Source: Protula sp. h YS-2021
Taxonomy: Eukaryota; Annelida; Polychaeta; Sabellida; Serpulidae
DNA length: 64,000 bases
Assembly (NCBI GenBank): GCA_949752745.1
Contig: OX457027.1
Coordinates: 79,849,214-79,913,213, forward strand
Direction of reading: 5' to 3'
Shown here piece after piece: positions 40,733 through 52,268 of the stretch. The position numbers were made by a program, and so were the translations under genes. Position 1 is the first letter of the stretch; each line of letters starts with the position of its first letter. The notes under the pieces are model-generated. The model did no database searches. It was given only the letters and a program-made list of their open reading frames with translations, and had not been told where the DNA came from.

Positions 40733-43700
40733 TGATAGTAGAAGTATCTGGTGCAGTGGATGAGCTGTCTGATTTTGATGTCGGAGAAGGGACTATTAAT
40801 GACACTAAGGTGCGTGTCATGTTTGATACAGGTAGCTCTACAGTGTTTACTCTCAGTTCCTTGATACATCCACACCAGCTTACTGGAGAAACAAGGAAGT
40901 ATAGGACCGTCAATGGTGTTTTGTTCGAAGCACCTGTTGCAGTTGTTCATCTTACCTGTCCATGGTATACAGGTACTACCGAAGTGTTATGCCTAGAAAA
41001 CATTGTTTGTGATATTGTGTTTGGTAAACCGAAACCTCCAAATACGCCTTCCCAACAAGTGAATGAGAGTTCAGCCGTACAAACTAGAGGCATGATTGAA
41101 AAAGAGAAACGCAAGCCAAAACCGCTGACTGTTTTAGAGCAAATTGACATCTCTGTCACGCCTGGTCAGTTTCGCGAGGAACAGTCAAACGACGAAACCC
41201 TTGCAAAGGCTTTCGAGCTCGCAAAGTCTGGAAAAATAATGAAAGGGAAGAAAGGTTCTGAGTACTACTACCACATGAAGAACAACCTTCTATATCGATC
41301 TTTTAATCAAAGCCAAAGTACTACTGGAACGGTAACGCAGCTCATGGTACCAAAGAAATACAGAGTACAGGTGTTAAAAGTTGCTCATGACGCTGTTATA
41401 TCCGGTCATCTTGGGATCGATAAAACGAAGAACAGAGTCATCAACCAATTCTTCTGGCCAGGTGTCCAAGCAGACATTGTGCGCTATTGTCATTCATGTG
41501 ATGCATGCCAAAGAACCATACCAAAGTAAAAGATTCCAAAAGCTACGTTGGAAAATCCCCCGACGATTGACATTCCGTTCAAGAAAGTAGCCATCGACAT
41601 TATGGGTCCGATTAATCCAATGAGTGAATCCGGAAAACGGTATATTCTTACCTGCATAGACTATGCTACTCGATACCCAGAAGCCGTAGCCTTGAAAGAT
41701 ATCACTTCAACTTCTGTTGCGGAAGCATTGTTACACATTTTCTCGCGAGTTAGTATTTCCGAAGAAATTCTATCCGACAACGCCAGCAATTTTTCCTCAG
41801 ACATGATGAAAGAAGTCGCCAGACTTTCGTCTATCAAGCAGTCATTCATAACGCCCTACCACAGTATGGGGAACGGTTTAGTCGAGAGACTCAATGGTTT
41901 CTTGAAGCAAATGCTTCGAAAAATGTGTGCGGAAAAGCCCAAAACTTGAGATCGCTACCTCGAGCCACTATTTTATGCTTTGCGAGAGGTCCCAAAGACC
42001 AGCACTAAGTTCTCTCCATTCGAACTTCTGTATGGTCGAACGATCAGAGGGCCAATGTCAATACTTCGTCAACTTTGGACAACGACCGTTTTGAATCCGA
42101 AGTCAAATCCACGTACGAATATGTACTGAACCTGCGCAATAGATTGGAGGAAACTTGCAAAATTGCAGCTGACGAACTCATAAAATCACAGGCACATTAT
42201 AAGCAACACTTCGAGAAGAAAGCGAAGCCCAGATCACTGAACGTTGGCGACAAAGTTCTGCTGCTATTACCAAATAATCAGAACAAACTTTTACTGCAAT
42301 GGCAAGGACCTTACCCGGTAACAGATAAAGTCATAGTAAATGACTACGAAATCAGCATTGATGGGAAACGGAAAATCTTTCATATCAACATGCTACAAAG
42401 GTATTTTGAAAAAACGCCGACCAACAGCTTGAGCAATCTCAGTGCGCATTCACTACCAATATAGTTGAGGTTGGCTGTACGTCAGCAGCAATAGTCGAAG
42501 ACTTACCTGAAAATTCAGATGAAAACCCACTAGATGAACAAGAGATGTGGGAAATTGTCAAGTCAGCAGAGACACACAGGGATGTTAACATCTGCGAAGA
42601 TCGAACTCCCGGAGAGAAAGCTGCTCTCTGGGAACTAATTGGAGAATATCAAGACATTTTTTCGTCCAGGTCTGGTCGAACAGACATTTGGGAATGCAAA
42701 ATTGAACTAACCTCAGACGAACCAGTACGAACTAAAATCTATCCCATTCCTTTTGCTCTGATAGAAGAAACTAAAAAGGAACTGAACGAAATGCTGAAAT
42801 TAGGAATTATCGAGCCTAGTACATCACCTTATCGGGCACCATTGCTCATCGTCAGGAAAAAGGATCAGTCTTAAAGGTGGTGTGTCGACTTTAGACAGCT
42901 AAACAAAATCACCAAGTTCAACGCAGAACCGATGCCGTCTTCGGAAGCCATATTCGCAAAATTGTCTAATCAACGATATTTTTCAAGTATGGACTTCTGT
43001 AAAGGGTACTATCAGATCCCTGTGCGAGAGTGCGACAGCGAGAAATTAGCGTTCTCTAGTCCGCTCGGCCTTATGCAATTTTGCATGATGCCATTTGGAT
43101 GGGTCAATGCAGGAGGAGACTACAACAAAATGATGAAAGAAGTCGCCAGACTTTCGTCTATCAAGCAGTCATTCATAACGCCCTACCACAGTATGGGGAA
43201 CGGTTTAGTCGAGAGACTCAATGGTTCCTTGAAGCAAATGCTTCGAAAAATGTGTGCGGAAAAGCCCAAAACTTGAGATCGCTACCTCGAGCCACTATTT
43301 TATGCTTTGCGAGAGGTCCCAAAGACCAGCACTAAGTTCTCTCCATTCGAACTTCTGTATGGTCGAACGATCAGAGGGTCAATGTCAATACTTCGTCAAC
43401 TTTGGACAAACGACCGTTGTGAATCCGAAGTCAAATCCACGTACGAATATGTACTGAACCTGCGCAATAGATTGGAGGAAACTTGCAAAATTGCAGCTGA
43501 CGAACTCATAAAATCACAGGCACATTATAAGCAACACTTCGAGAAGAAAGCGAAGCCCAGATCACTGAACGTTGGCGACAAAGTTCTGCTGCTATTACCA
43601 ACTAATCAGAACAAACTTTTACTGCAATGGGAAGGACCTTACCCGGTAACAGATAAAGTCATAGTAAATGACTACGAAATCAGCATTGATGGGAAACGGA

Positions 43701-45280
43701 AAATCTTTCATATCAACATGCTACAAAGGTATTTTGAAAAAACGCCGACCAACAGCTTGAGCAATCTCAGTGCGCATTCACTACCAATATAGTTGAGGTT
43801 GGCTGTACGTCAGCAGCAATAGTCGAAGACTTACCTGAAAATTCAGATGAAAACCCACTAGATGAACAAGAGATGTGGGAAATTGTCAAGTCAGCAGAGA
43901 CACACAGGGATGTTAACATCTGCGAAGATCGAACTCCCGGAGAGAAAGCTGCTCTCTGGGAACTAATTGGAGAATATCAAGACATTTTTTCGTCCAGGTC
44001 TGGTCGAACAGACATTTGGGAATGCAAAATTGAACTAACCTCAGACGAACCAGTACGAACTAAAATCTATCCCATTCCTTTTGCTCTGATAGAAGAAACT
44101 AAAAAGGAACTGAACGAAATGCTGAAATTAGGAATTATCGAGCCTAGTACATCACCTTATCGGGCACCATTGCTCATCGTCAGGAAAAAGGATCAGTCTT
44201 AAAGGTGGTGTGTCGACTTTAGACAGCTAAACAAAATCACCAAGTTCAACGCAGAACCGATGCCGTCTTCGGAAGCCATATTCGCAAAATTGTCTAATCA
44301 ACGATATTTTTCAAGTATGGACTTCTGTAAAGGGTACTATCAGATCCCTGTGCGAGAGTGCGACAGCGAGAAATTAGCGTTCTCTAGTCCGCTCGGCCTT
44401 ATGCAATTTTGCATGATGCCATTTCGATGGGTCAATGCAGGAGGAGACTACAACAAAATGATGAAAAAACTGTTACACGCTCCTAGCAACGTCGATAATT
44501 TTGTCGATGACGTTTTGACGTATACAGTTGAGTGGGACCACCAACTAGAGGCTCTGAGAAACGTGTTTCAAAGGATTTGTGGCGCAAAACTTACGCTAAA
44601 GCCTTCAAAATGTTTTTTTTTTCGGTTACGAAAGTTTAGATTTCGTAGGACATAAAATAAGCGATGGCCTAATCACAACTCAGACAGACAAGGTGAACAA
44701 AATCCAAGACGCCCCACTTCCAAAAACCAAAACTCAACTTAGGTCATTTTTGGGGTTAACTGGCTATTATAGGTCGTTCTGTCCCAATTACGCAACTGTA
44801 GCCTGTCCGTTAACAGACATGACAAAAGTTAAGTCTCCAAACTATTAGAGTGGACAGATCGTTCAAAAGTTGCATTCGAACAGTTGAAACAAATGCTAAT
44901 AAAGCAACCCATTTTGAAATTACCTGAAGTTGACAAACTCTTTGTTCTGAGAACTGACGCTAGTTTGACGGGGTTGGGTGGTATTTTGTTGCAAGAACAC
45001 AATGGAACGTTGTTTCCGGTCGCTTATTCGAGTCGCAAATTACTGCTTGGCAATTTGTTGGGCTGTGACCAAATTCAAAGCGTATCTGTTTGGAAAAAGG
45101 TTTGTCTTGCAGTGTGATCACAAAGCATTAGTGTATTTGAACACGGCATCGTACAAAAATGATCGTGTTATGAGGTGGTCGTTGCTATTACAACTGTATT
45201 CAATAACGTATGAAGAGATTAAAGGTCAGGATAATATTGGAAGTGACTACTTAGTCGACAGTAACTTCTATTGTGTTTGA
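40733..45280 (+). pseudogene. Retrotransposon internal region 1: pol only, with internal duplication
   Basis: Protease (MFDTGSS), integrase zinc-binding HHCC region and DDE core are broken by TAA near 41527 and TGA near 41947. A ~1.33-kb segment from mid-integrase to the RT is duplicated in tandem (41803 onwards, again 43130 onwards), so integrase C-terminus and RT N-terminus occur twice. The RT contains the family TAA at 42872-42874 and again at 44200-44202. RNase H is frameshifted near 44625, 44846 and 45040. No gag, no primer-binding site. Confidence 0.85.
41803..44457 (+). repeat. Tandem duplication of ~1328 bp inside internal region 1
   Basis: Units start at 41803 and 43130. The junction joins the RT (YNKMMK) back to the integrase (MMKEVARL) at a shared ATGATGAAA, a 9-bp microhomology. 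Confidence 0.9.
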
Positions 45281-45328
45281 AAGCAAAAGTTAGATTTTAC
45301 TGAAGTAAAATCTTGTCGGTGGGGTAGT

Positions 45329-46421
45329 TGTCATAAAGTGATAGATTCTCTTCTATATTTTTTTAAGGTTAGGCGCTCGTGCAGTTTTTTTTATAGTGTG
45401 TTTTACATGAGGTCGTTTTGTACAGGTCATGTATTTAATTGACCGAGTAAAATCAATATTGATTACAAGGTGTGAAGTCAGTATTTATAATCCTTAGTAC
45501 CCTCGTGTTGAATACGTAAGGTGACTTTTGCCACGTCTTCGGGTCAGTTTGGAAGTAAACCATGCCGGAGTAAGACGTAATGTTAAGTTAGTTATCAGCC
45601 TAAAGGCATCACATATATGGATTTATGAATAATACGACTTAAGCAAGGTCAGTACTGCATATATATAAGTTGAAACTACTGAGTTAAAATGCTTCAGTTA
45701 TTTGCGAATTAATTAGCAGTTTTTTGGGGGTAACATTACTGCTGATAAACCTTGAATAATTTTGTTTCATTTGACCGTATGTATTATTAGTCGTGCAGTT
45801 TATGTTGTATTTGAATAAATAGATAAATTATGGGAAACAAGCAGAGACTTGACCGCTGGGTTTGGGATTCTATTGGTAGTCTTTGAAGTAGAATTCTGAA
45901 GGTCGAATACTTATGAGTGTTTGTATCGTGTGTTAAGTGGACGGGGACTGGGACAAGGAGAATGGGAGCCCCGATGTGTGCAGTGTTTTGCAGAGGGTGA
46001 TACACATGAGGACCGTAAGGGCTGGGCAACGTACCAACAAGAGGCGGGAACTCCGACCGAGAGACGTTTCAACGGGTACCATGAGGGACTTGTTCACTCA
46101 GCTGAGAAGGGACAATTCTCGTATGCGTGGTGACGCACGTGGAGTGGGCATGTACGATGTTGTAGCGTAGTCTTGGGGCCGGAAACCGTGAGGGACTTGT
46201 TTACTCGACCGAGAAGGGACATTCTCGAGTGCGTGGTGACGCACGTGGAGTGGGCATGTACGGTGTTGTAGCGTAGTCTTGAAGGCCGCGAGTATCGGTG
46301 GCGTGATTGCTATTATTTTTTTTCCGTGTAAATGGTTATGTATTTGTTTGTTAATAAATAATATCTTTGTTTTTCTTAAAAAAAATCTTTTTTTTTTGTT
46401 TGTTTATACTTCCCTTAACCA
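45329..46421 (+). repeat. LTR 2
   Basis: TGTCATAAAG to CTTAACCA, nearly identical to LTR 1. Preceded by the purine-rich GGTGGGGTAG, the likely polypurine tract. Confidence 0.9.
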
Positions 46422-46438
46422 CAAATTCAAAGCAATTT

Positions 46439-49400
46439 GTGATAGTAGAAGTATCTGGTGCAGTGGATGAGCTGTCTGATTTTGATGTCGGAGAAGGGAC
46501 TATTAATGACACTAAGGTGCGTGTCATGTTTGATACAGGTAGCTCTACAGTGTTTACTCGCAGTTCCTTGATACATCCACACCAGCTTACTGGAGAAACA
46601 AGGAAGTATAGGACCGTCAATGGTGTTTTGTTCGAAGCACCTGTTGCAGTTGTTCATCTTACCTGTCCATGGTATACAGGTACTACCGAAGTGTTATGCC
46701 TAGAAAACATTGTTTGTGATATTGTGTTTGGTAAACCGAAACTTCCAAATACGCCTTCCCAACAAGTGAATGAGAGTTCAGCCGTACAAACTAGAGGCAT
46801 GATTGAAAAAGAGAAACGCAAGCCAAAACCGCTGACTGTTTTAGAGCAAATTGACATCTCTGTCACGCCTGCTCAGTTTCGCGAAGAACAGTCAAACGAC
46901 GAAACCCTTGCAAAGGCTTTCGAGCTCGCAAAGTCTGGAAAAATAATGAGAGGGAAGAAAAGTTCTGAGTACTACTACCACATGAAGAACAACCTTCTAT
47001 ATCGATCTTTTAATCAAAGCCAAAGTCCTACTGGAACGGTAACGCAGCTCATGGTACCAAAGAAATACAGAGTACAGGTGTTAAAAGTTGCTCATGACGC
47101 TGTTATATCCGGTCATCTTGGAATCGATAAAACGAAGAACAGAGTCATCAACCAATTCTTCTGGCCAGGTGTCCAAGCAGACATTGTGCGCTATTGTCAT
47201 TCATGTGATGCATGCCAAAGAACCATACCAAAGGGAAAGATTCCAAAAGCTACGTTGGAAAATCCCCCGACGATTGACATTCCGTTCAAGAAAGTAGCCA
47301 TCGACATTATGGGTCCGATTAATCCAATGAGTGAATCCGGAAAACGGTATATTCTTACCTGCATAGACTATGCTACTCGATACCCAGAAGCCGTAGCCTT
47401 GAAAGATATCACTTCAACTTCTGTTGCGGAAGCATTGTTACACATTTTCTCGCGAGTTGGTATTCCCGAAGAAATTCTATCCGACAACGCCAGCAATTTT
47501 TCCTCAGACATGATGAAAGAAGTCGCCAGACTTTTGTCTATCAAGCAGTCATTCATAACGCCCTACCACAGTATGGGGAACGGTTTAGTCGAGAGACTCA
47601 ATGGTTTCTTGAAGCAAATGCTTCGGAAAATGTGTGCGGAAAAGCCCAAAACTTGGGATCGCTACCTCGAGCCACTACTTTTTGCTTTGCGAGAGGTCCC
47701 AAAGACCAGCACTAAGTTCTCTCCATTCGAATTTCTGTATGGTCGAACGACCAGAGGGCCAATGTCAATACTTCGTCAACTTTGGACAAACGACCGTTGT
47801 GAATCCGAAGTCAAGTCCATGTACGAATATGTACTGAACCTGCGCAATAGATTGGAGGAAACTTGCAAAATTGCAGCTGACGAACTCATAAAATCACAGG
47901 CACATTATAAGCAACACTTCGACAAGAAAGCGAAGCCCAGATCACTGAACGTTGGCGACAAAGTTCTGCTGCTATTACCAACTAATCAGAACAAACATTT
48001 ACTGCAATGGTAAGGACCTTACCCGGTAACAGATAAAGTCGCAGTAAATGACTACGAAATCAGCATTGATGGGAAACGGAAAATCTTTCATATCAACATG
48101 CTACAAAGGTATTTTGAAAAAACGCCGACCAACAGCTTGAGCAATCTCAGTGCGCATTCACTACCAATATAGTTGAGGTTGGCTGTACGTCAGCAGCAAT
48201 AGTCGAAGACTTACCTGAAAATTCAGACGAAAACCCACTAGATGAACAAGAGATGTGGGAAAGTGTCAAGTCAGCAGAGACATACAGGGATGTTAACATC
48301 TGCGAAGATCGAACTCCCGGAATGAAAGCTGCTCTCTGGGAACTAATTGGAGAATATCAAGACATTTTTTCGTCCAAGTCTGGTCGAACAAATATTTGGG
48401 AATGCAAAATTGAACTAAACTCAGACGAACCAGCACGAGGTAAATTCTATCCCATTCCTTTTGCTCTGATAGAAGAAACTAAAAAGGAACTGAACGAAAT
48501 GCTGAAATTAGGAATTATCGAGCCTAGTACATCACCTTATCGGGCACCATTGCTCATCGTCAGGAAAAAGGATCAGTCTTAAAGGTGGTGTGTCGACTTT
48601 AGACAGCTAAACAAAATCACCAAGTTCAACGCAGAACCGATGCCGTCTTCGGAAGCAATAATCGCCAAATTGTCTAATCAACGATATTTTTCAAGTATGG
48701 ACTTCTGTAAAGGGTACTATCAGATCCCTGTGCGAGAGTGCGACAGAGAGAAATTAGCGTTCTCTAGTCCACTCGGCCTTATGCAATTTTGCATGATGCC
48801 ATTTGGATGGGTCAATGCAGGAGGAGACTACAACAAAATGATGAAAAAACTGTTACACGCTCCTAGCAACGTCGATAGTTTTGTCGATGACGTTTTGACG
48901 TACACAGTTGAGTGGGACCACCAACTAGAGGTTCTGAGAAACGTGTTTCAAAAGATTCGTGACGCAAAACTTACGCTAAAGCCTTCAAAATGTTTTTTCG
49001 GTTACGAAAGTTTAGATTTCGTAGGACATAAAATAGGCAATGGCCTAATCACAACTCAGACAGACAAGGTGAACAAAATCCAAGACGCCCCACTTCCAAA
49101 AACCAAAACTCAACTTAGGTCATTTTTGGGGTTAACTGGCTATTATAGGTCGTTCTGTCCCAATTACGCAACTGTAGCCTGTTCGTTAACAGACATGACA
49201 AAAGCTAAGTCTCCAAACTATTTAGAGTGGACAGATCGTTCAAAAGTTGCATTCGAACAGTTGAAACAAATGCTAATCAAGCAACCCATTTTGAAAATAC
49301 CTGAAGTTGACAAACTCTTTGTTCTGAGAACTGACGCTAGTTTGACGGGGTTGGGTGGTATTTTGTTGCAAGAACACAATGGGACGTTGTTTCCGGTCGC

Positions 49401-49695
49401 TTATGCGAGTCGCAAATTACTGCCCCGTGAGCAAAGACTTTCCACAATCGAACGTGAGTGCTTGGCAATTTGTTGGGCTGTGACCAAATTTAAAGCGTAT
49501 CTGTTTGGAAAAAGGTTTGTCTTGCAGTGTGATCACAAAGCATTAGTGTATTTGAACACGGCGTCGTACAGAAATGATCGTGTTATGAGGTGGTCGTTGC
49601 TATTGCAACCGTATTCAATAACGTATGAAGAGATTAAAGGTCAGGATAATATTGGAAGTGACTACTTAGTCGACAGTAACTTCTATTGTGTTTGA
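46439..49695 (+). pseudogene. Retrotransposon internal region 2: pol only
   Basis: A long open frame covers protease (DTGSS) and integrase up to TAA 48011-48013 near the integrase C-terminus. A one-base loss near 48117 shifts the frame. The RT N-terminus follows with the family TAA at 48580-48582. RT and RNase H then stay open to 49695: FVDDVLTY (catalytic Asp pair), LRTDASLTGLGG, TIERECLAICWA and LQCDHKALVY. The 5' junction lacks gag and the primer-binding site. Confidence 0.85.
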
Positions 49696-49743
49696 AAGCA
49701 AAAGTTAGATTTTACTGAAGTAAAATCTTGTCGGTGGGGTAGT

Positions 49744-50836
49744 TGTCATAAAGTGATAGATTCTCTTCTATATTTTTTTAAGGTTAGGCGCTCGTGCAGT
49801 TTTTTTTATAGTGTGTTTTACATGAGGTCGTTTTGTACAGGTCATGTATTTAATTGACCGAGTAAAATCAATATTGATTACAAGGTGTGAAGTCAGTATT
49901 TATAATCCTTAGTACCCTCGTGTTGAATACGTAAGGTGACTTTTGCCACGTCTTCGGGTCAGTTTGGAAGTAAACCATGCCGGAGTAAGACGTAATGTTA
50001 AGTTAGTTATCAGCCTAAAGGCATCACATATATGGATTTATGAATAATACGACTTAAGCAAGGTCAGTACTGCATATATATAAGTTGAAACTACTGAGTT
50101 AAAATGCTTCAGTTATTTGCGAATTAATTAGCAGTTTTTTGGGGGTAACATTACTGCTGATAAACCTTGAATAATTTTGTTTCATTTGACCGTATGTATT
50201 ATTAGTCGTGCAGTTTATGTTGTATTTGAATAAATAGATGAATTATGGGAAACAAGCAGAGACTTGACGCTGGGTTTGGGATTCTATTGGTAGTCTTTGA
50301 AGTAGAATTCTGAAGGTCGAATACTTATGAGTGTTTGTATCGTGTGTTAAGTGGACGGGGACTGGAACAAGGAGAATGGGAGCCCCGATGTGTGCAGTGT
50401 TTTGCAGAGGGTGATACGCATGAGGACCGTAAGGGCTGGGCAACGTACCAACAAGAGGCGGGAACTCCGACCGAGAGACGTTTCAACGGGTACCATGAGG
50501 GACTTGTTCACTCAGCTGAGAAGGGACAATTCTCGTGTGCGTGGTGACGCACGTGGAGTGGGCATGTACGGTGTTGTAGCGTAGTCATGGGGCCGGAAAC
50601 CGTGAGGGACTTGTTTACTCGACCTAGAAGGGACATTCTCGAGTGCGTGGTGACGCACATGGAGTGGGCATGTACGGTGTTGTAGCGTAGTCTTGAAGGC
50701 CGCGAGTATCGGTGGCGTGATTACTACTATTTTTTTTCTTTCCGTGTAAATGGTTATGTATTTGTTTGTTAATAAATAATATCTTTTTTTTCTTAAAAAA
50801 AATCATTTTCTTGTTTATTTGTACTTCCCTTAACCA
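49744..50836 (+). repeat. LTR 3
   Basis: TGTCATAAAG to CTTAACCA. It is followed by a primer-binding site, so it acts as the 5' LTR of the most complete copy. Confidence 0.9.
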
Positions 50837-50837
50837 T

Positions 50838-50856
50838 TGGCGACCTTGACGAGACC
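50838..50856 (+). other. Primer-binding site
   Basis: TGGCGACCTTGACGAGACC starts one base after LTR 3. The leading TGG pairs with the CCA end of a tRNA primer; the tRNA identity was not determined. Confidence 0.7.
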
Positions 50857-51320
50857 AAAAAAAATTGCATGGAGGGTTAGTAAAACATTGATTTTGGGTT
50901 AAAGAAAAGAAGATTATTTATTTTAAAAATGAAACTTCCACTTGCTTAACGAGTTTGAATTCAAAGTCCATGTGTATATAAACACAAAGCACCTGTTGTT
51001 GAAAATGATGTGGCACTGTTGATAGGTTTTTTTTATTTGTATCCAGTAGAAGTAGCTACCGTTCTTTTAAAAGTAACGGTGTTATATTTTGGTGGCAGGT
51101 AGAAGTGAGTATCAGTTTAATAGAAATATTAAGTGGCATTTTTAATAAATGTTTGTTGGAAGTGTGTATCGTTTTGAAGAGTCATAAAGTGAGGTTTTCA
51201 GTAAATTTAGTAGAAGTGTACATCGATTTAGTACACGGTTTGTTTACTGAACATTCTTTAGCATCACTTCCCGCTTGTTTTCTCTTATATGAGCCTCACG
51301 TAGGTTAATGTTCGTACAAA
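50857..51320 (+). other. Retrotransposon 5' leader
   Basis: Non-coding leader between primer-binding site and gag, T-rich, with a GTAGAAGT motif occurring several times (51045-51220). Confidence 0.6.
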
Positions 51321-52268
51321 ATGGCAGAGACTGAACAAATGAAAAAGTTCATAGATATTGGGAAAGAGATGATGTACTCTGGTGAAAAACTTCAAATGTT
51401 TGTAGAAAACGAACGTCAACTTGCACTAGAGTTGCAACGCGAACGTGACGTAAATGAACGTGACGAACGTCAACGGAAACGTGATCATGAGCGCGAAATG
51501 AAATTGGCTGAGATTGAATTAGCTAAAATGCAAGCGAATAACAGCGGCGCTGTGATGAACACGGCTGTTGACAAAAACAAACCATTGTTGCCAAAGTTAA
51601 ATAAATTTAATGATAAGGTAGACGATATGGACGCTTACTTGCAAAGATTTGAACGTTACGCTGTTAATCGTGGCTGGGAACAAAACCGATGGGCAATATC
51701 TCTTGGAGCATTGTTAGAGGGTAAGGCCCTAGAAGTTTACTCTAGAATTCCCGCAGTTCATGCCGACGATTACACCGCTTTAAAGAACGCTTTGCTGAGA
51801 CGTTATTCTCTTCATCAGGAAGGATTTAAACGAAAATTCTTTTCATCGCGACAGGAGAAAGGTGAAATATTTTCACAGTATGTTTGTCGAATGGAGAACT
51901 ACTTTGACCGTTGGGTCGAACTTTCAGAGACGAGACGGACTTTCGACGATTTACGCGATCTTATTGTTCGGGAACAGTGCCTTCACATGGCCCCTCGCGA
52001 TTTGTCTACGTTTGTTCGCGAGAAGGATTCTCTTTCGCTTATCAAAGTTACTGAAATGGGAGACCTTTTCGAAAGGGCGCATTTTGACAAAGAACGTCAA
52101 AAGCAAAAAATGCCGAACAAACATCTGGAAGGTGACAATGCACAGGTAAGTAAACCTTCAAATACAAAATCGTTTGCCGATGTCCGGTGTTACAGATGTC
52201 ACAAAGTGGGACATATTGCTTTAAAATGCCAAAGAGAAGAAACCAGAAAAGGTGAGTACAGCAGTTGA
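51321..52268 (+). CDS. gag: Gag-like polyprotein of the retrotransposon, 315 aa
   Basis: Structural protein that packages element RNA. An N-terminal coiled-coil-like region, strongly charged (ELQRERDVNERDERQRKRD), precedes a retrotransposon capsid domain with DDMDAYLQRFERYA and WAISLGALLEGKA. A CCHC zinc knuckle CYRCHKVGHIALKC lies near residues 290-303. Starts at the first ATG after the leader, in context AAAATGG. Only copy with gag in the array; the frame is intact. Pol follows in the +1 frame with an open overlap at 52225-52268. Confidence 0.85.
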   Translation: MAETEQMKKFIDIGKEMMYSGEKLQMFVENERQLALELQRERDVNERDERQRKRDHEREMKLAEIELAKMQANNSGAVMNTAVDKNKPLLPKLNKFNDKVDDMDAYLQRFERYAVNRGWEQNRWAISLGALLEGKALEVYSRIPAVHADDYTALKNALLRRYSLHQEGFKRKFFSSRQEKGEIFSQYVCRMENYFDRWVELSETRRTFDDLRDLIVREQCLHMAPRDLSTFVREKDSLSLIKVTEMGDLFERAHFDKERQKQKMPNKHLEGDNAQVSKPSNTKSFADVRCYRCHKVGHIALKCQREETRKGEYSS

